DNA from: Fragilariopsis cylindrus CCMP1102
Taxonomy: Eukaryota > Bacillariophyta > Bacillariophyceae > Bacillariales > Bacillariaceae
Assembly (NCBI GenBank): GCA_900095095.1
Contig: FMBT01000289.1
Span: 248,001-312,000 of the forward strand
Direction: 5' to 3'
DNA: 64,000 nt
Shown here in pieces: positions 1 to 8,376 of this stretch; the first letter of the stretch is position 1, and each line of letters begins with the position of its first letter. The notes under the pieces were generated by a model. That model searched no databases and had not been told where the DNA came from. It saw nothing but the letters and a program-made list of their open reading frames with translations. A program made the position numbers and the translations under genes.

Positions 1-1
1 A

Positions 2-700
2 GAAAAAGCAGAAGTAGAGATAGAAAAACTTGCAGTAGTACAAGGATTATTGAAATCAGCATTTCCTTTGTCATTGTCAAAATCATTATCAACAAAACAA
101 AAATCAAAACAAAATGATGACAGCAATTATTATAACAATGATCAAATAAGTAACAACATCGACAACGACAACGACAATAACGATGTTCACAGTGACGATA
201 ACAAACAAAAACTATTTCAATCTATTCTAGTTACTACTAATACGGATAATACAACAAGAAGAAGAATCAAAAAGCAACCATCATTATCATTATCTTCATC
301 GTCATCGTCATCGCCATCGTCTTTCATTCGGGATCATCTTTTACTAGAAATCGACACTACCACTGCCTCCACTACCACTACCAACAATAACAAAAACAAA
401 AACAACAACGACAATTCTTCCACGAACACGAACACGAATACGAATACGACATTGATTCATCCTGGAAGTTTAAGTCAAAATGGTGAATATTGTTTAATTG
501 ATTTAATTTATTGTAACAACAATAACAAAAACACAAATGATGATGATGGCGAGACGAAGAAGAAAAAAGGTGATATTAATAATGGTAACAGCAATGATGG
601 GTCTACTACTGCTACTACTGCTACTACTGCTGCTACTCCGGGTACCAAAAATATTAATAATCTATGGAAGGTTGAGCGGACACAATTTCTGCATATATAA
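2..700 (+). CDS. 3' end of an Asn/Asp/Ser/Thr-rich low-complexity protein (partial)
   Basis: The reading frame is open to the left edge of the window (frame starting at base 2) and ends at TAA 698-700, so this is the C-terminal part of a longer gene or its last exon. The first visible residues (EKAEVEIEKLAVVQGLL) could form a short helix or coiled coil. After that come Asn/Asp, Ser, Thr and Asn-Thr runs coded by trinucleotide and hexanucleotide repeats. The only non-repetitive pieces are around 'NGEYCLIDLIYC' and the last residues 'NNLWKVERTQFLHI'. I do not recognise the family. TTG at 50 is not a credible start because the frame continues upstream. Such runs are common in large diatom regulatory proteins, but that does not identify this one. 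Confidence 0.5.
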   Translation, partial: EKAEVEIEKLAVVQGLLKSAFPLSLSKSLSTKQKSKQNDDSNYYNNDQISNNIDNDNDNNDVHSDDNKQKLFQSILVTTNTDNTTRRRIKKQPSLSLSSSSSSSPSSFIRDHLLLEIDTTTASTTTTNNNKNKNNNDNSSTNTNTNTNTTLIHPGSLSQNGEYCLIDLIYCNNNNKNTNDDDGETKKKKGDINNGNSNDGSTTATTATTAATPGTKNINNLWKVERTQFLHI

Positions 701-864
701 TACGACTGGATTAGACTAGACTAGACTGAATTTAATAGAACTTAACTAAACTAGACTAGACTAGACTAGACTAATAAACTAGACTAAACTATAAGAAAAT
801 ATGTCGTCTTTGTTTTTGTAAGAAAAGAAAAGCCCCCTCTCTATGTTTTGGTTTATTCATAAGT

Positions 865-1142
865 GACAACTCGTGATTACTTTATTTATGGCTTATATCT
901 ATGTATTAAAATTTAAAATATTATGTTCAGTCAAACGAGTGTGCGCGCGTGAGCGATGACAAAGGTCCCGATCCGATATGTGAATGTTTTTTCTTTTTCA
1001 GACACTCGTGATTACTTTATTTATAGCTTATATCTATGTATTAAAATATTCAAGTTCAGTCAAACGAGTGTGAGACACTCGTGATTACTTTATTATAGCT
1101 TACATCTTTGTATTAAAATATTATGTTCAGTCAAACGAGCGC
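865..1142. repeat. Three copies of a ~70-bp element with inverted ends (MITE-like)
   Basis: Copies lie at about 865-942, 1001-1072 and 1074-1142. Each starts like GACACTCGTGATTACTTTAT and ends like GTTCAGTCAAACGAGTGT. The outer bases ACACTCGT and ACGAGTGT are reverse complements, so each copy has ~8-bp inverted ends around an AT-rich core. Copies 2 and 3 are almost head to tail; copy 1 is separated by ~58 bp. This resembles a miniature inverted-repeat element or a structured tandem repeat. It directly abuts the truncated multicopper oxidase. Confidence 0.65.
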
Positions 1143-1151
1143 ATTTCTGTC

Positions 1152-2321
1152 TTGATTACCACAGACCAACCGCCAGGAAACTATATGATAGAAACGACTG
1201 TTCGTGAGCGCAACATTCCCGGACTTACTGGACGTGCCATTCTGGCATATTCCAATAGGAATGGAATTGCTATTGATTCTACGTTATCATTGAATATGAC
1301 TGAGCCTCTTCTGGCATATTCCTATAGAAATGGAACTGCTATTGATTCTGCGTTATCATTGCATATGGCTGAGCCTCTACCCCACCCCTTGTGGAACGAA
1401 AGTGAAGCGGCAAAAGAATTAGAAGATATGCTATTCACAAGGGATGTAAATGACCATCAAGATGAATCTGTAGCACTTATTACAGACGAAGATGATATAG
1501 TCCGATATATTATGGTGGGTACACAAGCGACAAGATTAGATAAAAATACAGGTGAAGAAGATGCATTACTTTGGGCTATGAACAACATTTCATCCACAAA
1601 GACTGCGAATCCTTTGATTGGTTCTGCTGTTGCACAAAGTCGTATTTTAGGTTGGCCTCTTGACACTACAATGGAAGGAACTGTTGATATGCCAAAGACT
1701 CCACCAACAACATGGAATTATTCTGGACCTGTCGTTTATTCCCCCGAAGAAACTATCGATAACAGTGAAGACAGTCGACCGGGCCCAAACTTGGGGAGTG
1801 AGGAAACAGCTGTTATAAGAGCCGAAAAGGGACAAGTGATCGAGATTGTGTTTCAAAATGCGAGAGCTCTTAATGGTGTAGCAGAATTCCATCCTTGGCA
1901 TATGCATGGACATTCATTCTGGGTTATTGGACGTGGAGAAGGAATCTACGATCCTGAATCAGATATCGATTCATACAATTTAAGAAATCCATTGTTGCGT
2001 GATACTGTAACTTTGTGGCCCTTGGGTTGGGTGGCTGTTCGATTCGTAGCAAACAATGCAGGTGTATGGTCTATCCATTGCCATTTGACATCTCATCTTG
2101 TAATGGGGATGGCTTTCAACTTGATTACAGATCCAAATGAGATTGGTGATCCTTCAGATAGCGTAAAGTTTTGCAACAGTGCCAGTTTAGACCCCCCTCA
2201 ATCCAAGAAGAACGAGATTGATTCTACAGCATCATTATCCGATTCTGCAGCATCATATTCCTTCCATAAGAATCTGTGTATATCTGCTATTGCAATTGCT
2301 ACTTCTCTGTTCTTATGGTAA
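1152..2321 (+). CDS. Multicopper oxidase (laccase-like), 5'-truncated, with C-terminal membrane-anchor signal
   Basis: The protein carries the C-terminal copper signature of multicopper oxidases. HPWHMHGHSFWVIG (about 1890-1931) supplies type 1/type 3 histidines. The later IHCHLTSHLVMGM (about 2070-2110) supplies the HCH-x3-H-x4-M group. The start of the frame (DQPPGNYMIE) matches the end of cupredoxin domain 2, so domain 1 with its two HxH motifs, and most of domain 2, are absent. Family members usually have 500-600 residues; about 390 are seen here. No Met start fits: the frame is open upstream into the repeat cluster, and TTG 1152 is only the first listed start. A possible 3' splice site ...CCACAG lies at ~1164. 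The last ~17 residues are hydrophobic after a Ser-rich stretch, as in a GPI or tail anchor. It is either a gene fragment or the last exon of a gene whose 5' part lies elsewhere. Four-electron oxidation of phenols or metals is the family role, but without domain 1 the trinuclear centre would be incomplete. Confidence 0.75.
   Translation: MITTDQPPGNYMIETTVRERNIPGLTGRAILAYSNRNGIAIDSTLSLNMTEPLLAYSYRNGTAIDSALSLHMAEPLPHPLWNESEAAKELEDMLFTRDVNDHQDESVALITDEDDIVRYIMVGTQATRLDKNTGEEDALLWAMNNISSTKTANPLIGSAVAQSRILGWPLDTTMEGTVDMPKTPPTTWNYSGPVVYSPEETIDNSEDSRPGPNLGSEETAVIRAEKGQVIEIVFQNARALNGVAEFHPWHMHGHSFWVIGRGEGIYDPESDIDSYNLRNPLLRDTVTLWPLGWVAVRFVANNAGVWSIHCHLTSHLVMGMAFNLITDPNEIGDPSDSVKFCNSASLDPPQSKKNEIDSTASLSDSAASYSFHKNLCISAIAIATSLFLW
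1242..1379 (+). repeat. 69-bp in-frame tandem duplication inside the multicopper oxidase
   Basis: Units 1242-1310 and 1311-1379 both begin CTGGCATATTCC and encode 23 residues each (LAYS-N/Y-RNG ... MTEPL / MAEPL). They differ at a few bases only, so the duplication is fairly recent. It lies in the linker after the domain 2 remnant. Confidence 0.85.
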
Positions 2322-2435
2322 TCGTTTTTAACATTATCCTTAAGTATAAAAACAAAAATAAAATCTAACTTTAATGAGAAATCTTTCCGGTGCATACTAG
2401 TAGTATAAAAATATTAAACTATATGTTTGTATTAC

Positions 2436-3162
2436 TAGACCACAAGATTTTGCTTTTGTTATTCCTCAACAAAAGAGTATTGTTCTTGAAACTGACCTGG
2501 GTGAACTTAATTTGTTAGGTTCATCAACAGTCCAATCAGGTGGTATTTATGATCCAGCTGATGTACAAATCATTGATCGTTTGGGTACATCTGAAGCTGA
2601 TAATTTTGCTGATGGAATTAATGGATTCTTCAACTTCGATTCCGAAGACAAAATCCGAGGACAGTTTGCTGGACAACGTCAACCTAAGTTCATTCCACAA
2701 AAGGATCCAGGATTCTTCCTTAATGGTGAATGTGTTGCAACACAAGTTAGAGGAGCTCTAATTTTAGGACATTCATGTTTACTAAACTTATGTTTAGGTG
2801 GTGGTGGATACAATTGTTTAGCCATTTATGCTGGATCTAAATTTGTTTTTAATCCATTGGAACAAGTTCTTGAATCTCCTACTACCTTTTCTTTTGGAGA
2901 TAACAATCCTGGATCAATTGTACCTTCATTGCCGCCAAGCTATCCAGGAACTATCATTGGTGGTACCGGTTTGTTTGTTGGTGCTGTTGGGTATGTTGAT
3001 GTTACAACTATTACGGGTAGTACTTTAACTCCAGCCAATAATTTTGATGAATTAAATGATGATGAAGATTCTTCAATAATCAAAGCCCGATACCCACAAG
3101 CTGGATATATTACCCAAAAGATTAACGTGGTAACAAATGTTCCTCTTCCTGTAGCTCCATAA
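2436..3162 (+). CDS. Dirigent / allene-oxide-cyclase-like beta-barrel protein, 5' end missing
   Basis: The frame is open from a likely intron acceptor (GTATTACTAG, ~2430-2439) to TAA at 3162. No Met start fits between it and the end of the oxidase at 2321. The segment LETDLGELNLLG, then GDNNPG, then the glycine motif GGTGLFVGAVGYVDV resembles the dirigent/AOC barrel, whose hallmark is 'I.GGTG.Y.GA.G'. In the middle, GECVATQVRG and the Gly/Cys/Leu stretch LNLCLGGGGYNCL fit barrel strands and a disulphide. Such proteins in plants bind hydrophobic ligands and steer phenoxy-radical coupling. Function here is inferred from the fold only. The gene starts 115 bp after the multicopper oxidase on the same strand. 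The missing first exon is odd: either it lies far upstream or this too is a fragment. Confidence 0.45.
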
Positions 3163-4413
3163 AGAAGATCAAAGAGAAGAATAACTACAAATGTAGAAAT
3201 GTAAGACCAACATGCATTATTTATTCACCATCATCCAATCAATCAATAAGAGAAGACAAAAATATCCATTTAGAAAAAGGACTTTATTAACGAAGAGAGA
3301 GAGAGAGAGAGTCAGTCAGTCAGCCACTTTATAACTTACTAATACGTATAATAATTCAAATCAGAAATAGTACATATTATCATAATTAAATTCAATTAAA
3401 TTCAATTAATACTTTATCGCAGTACTGCGTACATAATATTCATATGCACAGTAGTAAGTACCATTAGGTGTTACTTATTTTGTTTTCATCTTTTATTTTT
3501 TGATGACTACGCAATAGGAACTTCATTCGTAGCACATAACTTTCATTTCATTTCATTTCCACTTCATCGTTATGCTGTACTAGTTATCAGTTAGTTTCGC
3601 GGGTACTCCTCTATTAAAAGGGATATCATTGCAGGGGCGGTAAGTTAGTGCGCGTACAGTACATCAAAAATAATTTTTTATAAGGTACTTTATTTTCCAA
3701 GCGTGCGGTACTTCGTATTACCGTAGGTTGGCTACATGTAGAAAAATTTTGGACTGATTTCGGACAAAGTTTTCAAAAAATATTGAACGTGGATTTTTTG
3801 AAGCCCTACAGGAAGTCAAAATGTCCTCACAGGACCATCCTATCGTGAATTTTGCTTTTCTTAATATGAATAAATCAAACCATATTGTGTGGTGTTGCAA
3901 TGCCACTCTCTCTCAACAACACTAAAAGACCATGCTACTACTGTATCGTATTTTGAGGTAGGGTACAAGTACTAGATCAACTAAAAGTAAATCTAAAATG
4001 TAAACGTAAACGTAAACGCTACAGTACGGCAGTTTTTCCATAAGAAGTAAAGAACTAATTATACGACACTCTTTCGTGCACATTACTACTTGTGTGACAC
4101 TTGTGAGAAGTTTAATTTCCTGTACTTTTTACAGAACCTATGCTATCCATACTATTACTGGTTTTTGATTATTTTTTTAGTCTCCTTATTATTTCTTTTG
4201 TCACTTCTTTCTTTCAGATACAGACATACAAACAGATAGACATTCAGAGCATTATTGATACGGTACTGTATATATTATAATATGAACGAACTATTTCTTT
4301 GTTACAGTTTTATTTATTTATTTATTTTGTTTTCTTTTCGTTTCTTTTCTTTTCTTTTCTTCTCTTGTCTTCTCTTACTTGTTCACAAGTTTTGTTCACT
4401 ACACAAATTTCAC
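3163..4413. other. Intergenic, no gene seen
   Basis: AT-rich DNA between two convergent genes. It holds a (GA)n run at 3293-3311 followed by (GTCA)n to 3323, a TTCATTTCATTTC repeat near 3540 and a short GTAAAC repeat near 4000-4017. Open frames here are short and lack coding character. Confidence 0.6.
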
Positions 4414-5940
4414 CTACACCATTTCAGTAATACTATTATTTTCATTATCTGTATCAGTAGTTTGTTCAGTTTCTGTACTAGTATTATATTCATTACGAAT
4501 CCTTTCAGTTGCTTCCTCTTCTGCTTCACTGATTAAACGTCTAAATTCAAATGCACGTATACAACATAATATCCATACAGATAATGGCATTAATATAGTA
4601 AAGAATGCAACAGTCACAAAATCATCACGTGATAGTGGTGGTAGTTCATCATTCGGATAATCTTGACTATTTTTGTTATAACTGCCGTTGTTACTGTTAT
4701 GACTATTATGACCAGTACTACTACCATTCTTATTGTTATAATTGTTATCATCATTATGATTATCATGATCATAATCATTTCTATATTCTGTTTGTTTTTC
4801 AAAAAAATGGATATATTCAAATATATTCCAGATATTCCATAATATACCAGAGATGATTGTACCAATGGCATACATGGTTGCTAATTGTAAAGTATTTTCT
4901 TGTGTTGCTTTTAATCCTAACATACCCACATAAAAACCACAACCACTGACAACTAAATCATAATAATCACTAGATTCCCATGGACGTACTTGATCATTAT
5001 AATCATGTGGGGATGTATTATCATTATCATTATTATCTAAAAAATCATTATCATATATATTATTATGTGGTATATCATTTGTATGATTATGAAATGTTTC
5101 ATTACCATCAATTCCGCTTTCATCATTGTCTTCACCAAGAAGAATACTACTAGTACCTGCACCCATAGCAATACTAAATAGTGCTAATAGTCGCATAGAA
5201 CAGATCATGACTAACAGTAAAGATAACATTTTCACATTATTTTGTGATTCCGCAATTTCCACACTTCCCAACACTAAAATTTGTCCCCGACGATCTTGTT
5301 CTTCTTGATTAATGATGATGGATGGTATATGTGCACCAGATGGACCGTCATCGTCATTGTCATTGTCATTGCTATTGTTATTATTATTATCGGATCCACC
5401 ACCGTTAGTGTTACCACCACCAGTATCTTTACTATTGTTTGAAGTAACCACCACTCTTGGTTTTGGAAATAAATGTATAATGATATCCGAAGAATTAATT
5501 TTATTTTCCAGGAGTGTTTGACTATCATTTGTTAACATCTTACCATGATATATTAATCGTTGTTGTTTCGGTGGAACTTGATGTATCAAACTGGATTGTA
5601 ATTTAAATTTACCAATGGTCCAACTTGCATTACAGGGTATGACAAATTTTTTATGTGATGAATCTAATATTGTCACAGTTAATGTTGTTATTTCATCCTT
5701 TTCTCCTACTTTTTCTTCAGTAGTCTCAACTTCTTTTTTATCACCAGTACAGTTTTCATCAGGTACTGCTGCTACTACGCCACCTGTAGTAGTGTTATCA
5801 GGTTCGTCTTGAAACTCATCGTTGCTGTTGATGTGGTCGTCATCAACAACTCCACCAGCATCATCATCATCATCTTGATTATTATTATTAGTAGTAGCAA
5901 CACTAGTATAATTCCGACGTCGTCCTACTAGTCGAGCCAT
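4414..5940 (-). CDS. Ubiquitin-like domain membrane protein
   Basis: An intronless 508-residue protein with ATG at 5940. Residues 1-83 are Asn/Asp/Thr-rich. Residues ~84-160 form a ubiquitin-like domain: TLTVTILDSSHKKFVIP, then QQRLIYHGKMLTND, equivalent to the 'QRLI..GK.L.D' strand of ubiquitin. An Asn/Gly/Asp linker follows, then four hydrophobic segments near residues 235-257 (MLSLLLVMICSMRLLALF), 327-345, 352-375 (ATMYAIGTIISGILWNIW) and 443-465. The tail is acidic. There is no C-terminal diglycine after the ubiquitin-like fold, so it is not a processed modifier. It is a membrane protein with a built-in UBL, as in ER or Golgi proteins that recruit proteasome or AAA factors; the exact role is unknown. 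The long Asn/Asp runs lie between membrane segments and are coded by ATT/ATC repeats. Confidence 0.7.
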   Translation of the reverse strand: MARLVGRRRNYTSVATTNNNNQDDDDDAGGVVDDDHINSNDEFQDEPDNTTTGGVVAAVPDENCTGDKKEVETTEEKVGEKDEITTLTVTILDSSHKKFVIPCNASWTIGKFKLQSSLIHQVPPKQQRLIYHGKMLTNDSQTLLENKINSSDIIIHLFPKPRVVVTSNNSKDTGGGNTNGGGSDNNNNNSNDNDNDDDGPSGAHIPSIIINQEEQDRRGQILVLGSVEIAESQNNVKMLSLLLVMICSMRLLALFSIAMGAGTSSILLGEDNDESGIDGNETFHNHTNDIPHNNIYDNDFLDNNDNDNTSPHDYNDQVRPWESSDYYDLVVSGCGFYVGMLGLKATQENTLQLATMYAIGTIISGILWNIWNIFEYIHFFEKQTEYRNDYDHDNHNDDNNYNNKNGSSTGHNSHNSNNGSYNKNSQDYPNDELPPLSRDDFVTVAFFTILMPLSVWILCCIRAFEFRRLISEAEEEATERIRNEYNTSTETEQTTDTDNENNSITEMV

Positions 5941-6926
5941 TGTTCCGTAGTTCGATTGATGATTCAGGTTATTGTTATTATTATTATTAGTCGGCGTAAT
6001 GATTGCGATTTATTTTATTTGTGTTATTCGATTTGTGTGATTGCGATTTTGTGAATTCAAATTCAAATTCAAAGCGATTGCGATTTTGTGAATTCAAATG
6101 TCTTTATATATAGAATGAATTCAAAAGCGAGTATTGGAGGCCGCTGTTATGGTTGGTCTTCTTTGTCTGCTGTTGCGTTGTCTCAATGTCTTTGTCTCTT
6201 TGGTCACGTCCGTTGTTTGCCTTCTTTGCCTGTTACCTTACTGTACTAGTGTATGTTGTTCTTTTCTCTGTGATCTTGTCATGTCACCCCTCGGCGAAGA
6301 AAAAGGTGTGCGCTGCATCTGCTCAAGAAAGAAAGCTGTGCAATTAATTAAGTCTTGTGTAACCAAATTGCAGGACCGCACTCACTAACTCACTCACGGG
6401 ATTCGACTTTTCGATTGATTCATTCGATTCATTCATTCATAACTACTTCGAGGTAAGACGACCTTTAAAATGAAAAATCTATTTCGTTCAAGGAAGTACT
6501 ATTTTCTTACGTAGGTTTAATCGAATCCATCATATCAACGCCCAAATCAAATTGACATATACTCCACTAAACACATCATGTCATGTCTTCTCGCATAGAT
6601 CCTACGGTAGTATATACTATAGTTGCACTGTGGTTACTACCGTATGAGCGGATATTCGTATATTACGACAAAAAAAACGCATACAGTATGCAGTACGCAA
6701 CGCCTACAGTACTGTAATGGTAAATACTCCGTTTCAGCGCATCATGCATCCTGCCTATTTTCTTAGAAGTTGATGTATCACGATGACTGCCACTATTCAC
6801 AGACAAACAAACAAACAAACAAACAAACAAACACTAATATTGTTTTCCGCCCATTATCTTTCTATTTGTTTTTTTTCCATTGACTATAGACGGACGCGGA
6901 AATCCAAAGCATCTATTATACAGGAG
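5941..6926. other. Intergenic / divergent upstream regions
   Basis: This separates the minus-strand UBL gene from the plus-strand Cys-cluster gene. It holds the 24-bp direct repeats at 6039-6099 and a (CAAA)n array at about 6799-6833 that is probably in the 5' UTR of the next gene. A Cys/Leu-rich open frame at 6134-6388 has no protein features I trust. Confidence 0.5.
6039..6099. repeat. 24-bp direct repeat upstream of the UBL gene
   Basis: GATTGCGATTTTGTGAATTC plus CAAAT occurs at 6039-6062 and again at 6076-6099, joined by an (ATTCAA)n run. A shorter GATTGCGATTT lies at 6001-6011. The copies lie ~100-160 bp upstream of the minus-strand start at 5940, so they may be promoter elements or a simple local duplication. 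Confidence 0.7.
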
Positions 6927-7967
6927 ATGGAAGATCAGCCGGTAGCGAAGCGGCAGAAGTCGACACAAACAGATGATGATGGTACATCTTCTGATCTGCT
7001 TCATACGAATACGAATACGAATACGAATACGAATACGGCAATAGGTCAAAGTAGTACTGATACTGGTACTGGTGGTATTATTAAGTTGAGTTATGCACAA
7101 AAAAAAGTGAGACGAAAATTGACGAATATGATCTCCGAGGAACATTATTCTATCTTTATGAAGCTTTCATTAGAAAAACAACAAAACATAGAATATTGGT
7201 GCTATGATTATCCAGGTGGACTTCTCGAATATTTAATTGTCGAAGTTAGAGACGACGAAAAAAAAGAGATTCGGATCAAAGAAGCAGTAATTAATAATAA
7301 AGCAGCAGACGACTTGTACGAGTTAGACAGATATACGGATATAGAAAGAAAGGGGAATGATTGGAAGGATGTACGAATACGGACCAAGATTAAATGGAAA
7401 GAAGATAACTTTCGGATTGCTCGAAAGACGTTAACAGCGATGATGTCCGATCCAGTTTGTATACATAAGAACACTAATAAGAAGATACTTCAATTACGGG
7501 TGGATTTGTTATGGTTCGCTTGTGAAACATACTCACGCTATTCTGACTTTATAAAATATGCAGTGGGATACCTTCAAAAGAGTTGTGTGGATTGTGGCAT
7601 AATACCTGGAAGAGGTAAATATTACGTGGACGGCTGCTGTGGGCGGTTGTGTATCCCTTGTGTGATAAGTCGATCCGATATGTTACTCGAGGCTTCGACA
7701 GATTTTCCTAACTATCAAAAACTCCAAAAGATCAAAAGGCAGCTTAATCTAGGTTCCTCTATTCTTCTTTTTGCTAAAGGTTGTATTTTCGAAGTAGGTA
7801 GAGCAGATCAAAATTTCATCCTTCCGTCTTCTACACTTGGCATACATAGTATGTCCCCTAAGACTTTTGAAGAGTTCTGCGAAGCAAAAAAGATACAGAG
7901 AAAGACCTTTGAAGAGTACCTAGATGCAAAAAAGAAACAGAAGAAGACGTCCAGTCATCGTTTTTAA
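6927..7967 (+). CDS. Unknown protein with a cysteine cluster
   Basis: I chose ATG 6927, giving 346 residues. The open frame extends upstream to 6783 but only through a CAAA repeat and hydrophobic junk. The N terminus has a basic stretch (KRQK) and an (NT)n run coded by ACGAAT repeats. The body is charged and mostly helical. It contains a probable metal-binding cluster CVDCGIIPGRGKYYVDG then CCGRLCIPC (about 7587-7662), i.e. C-x2-C ... CC-x3-C-x2-C. Near the C terminus a 16-residue unit KTFEEFCEAKKIQRK / KTFEEYLDAKKKQKK is repeated, ending in a basic tail that could be a nuclear signal. I do not recognise the family. The cluster suggests a zinc-binding nuclear protein, as an inference only. 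Confidence 0.6.
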   Translation: MEDQPVAKRQKSTQTDDDGTSSDLLHTNTNTNTNTNTAIGQSSTDTGTGGIIKLSYAQKKVRRKLTNMISEEHYSIFMKLSLEKQQNIEYWCYDYPGGLLEYLIVEVRDDEKKEIRIKEAVINNKAADDLYELDRYTDIERKGNDWKDVRIRTKIKWKEDNFRIARKTLTAMMSDPVCIHKNTNKKILQLRVDLLWFACETYSRYSDFIKYAVGYLQKSCVDCGIIPGRGKYYVDGCCGRLCIPCVISRSDMLLEASTDFPNYQKLQKIKRQLNLGSSILLFAKGCIFEVGRADQNFILPSSTLGIHSMSPKTFEEFCEAKKIQRKTFEEYLDAKKKQKKTSSHRF

Positions 7968-8376
7968 TATACTATTATTTTGATAAGCTTACTCTGGATT
8001 TTCTACCTACGAATTTCCAGGCGTTTGTGATCTACAATAGCAAAAATTACCTTGTTAAAGTGATAGCGTACGTAGAAAAAAAACGACTTATGTTGTTAGT
8101 CTTATTTTGTCTTGAAGGAGCAATGTATATGAACACTGACGTTTCGAATTTTTTCCAAATCATTTATCTTGATTTTTCTGTGGTAAATGATTTTTGTCTG
8201 CACTCACTTGTTGCGGTTCGTTGTGACATAGCAGATTTAAATCTAGTCAACCATAATATACGAATATAACATAGGTATGAAGATGATGCTGTTGAAAATA
8301 ATACTATTAGTTACCATTATTTGTTGGACTTAGAACATGATGTGAAATGATTCTGTATAGCTACATATATAGGAAT
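7968..8376. other. Convergent 3' regions, nothing seen
   Basis: Spacer between two convergent genes. It is AT-rich, with no coding frame or repeat that I can support. Confidence 0.5.

Noticed and set aside
6134-6388. Cys/Leu-rich open frame upstream of the UBL gene
   Set aside because: Two overlapping frames with similar length and no homology; CT-rich composition explains it.
6783-6926. Longer start of the Cys-cluster gene
   Set aside because: The added part is coded by a CAAA repeat and has no protein character; it is probably 5' UTR.
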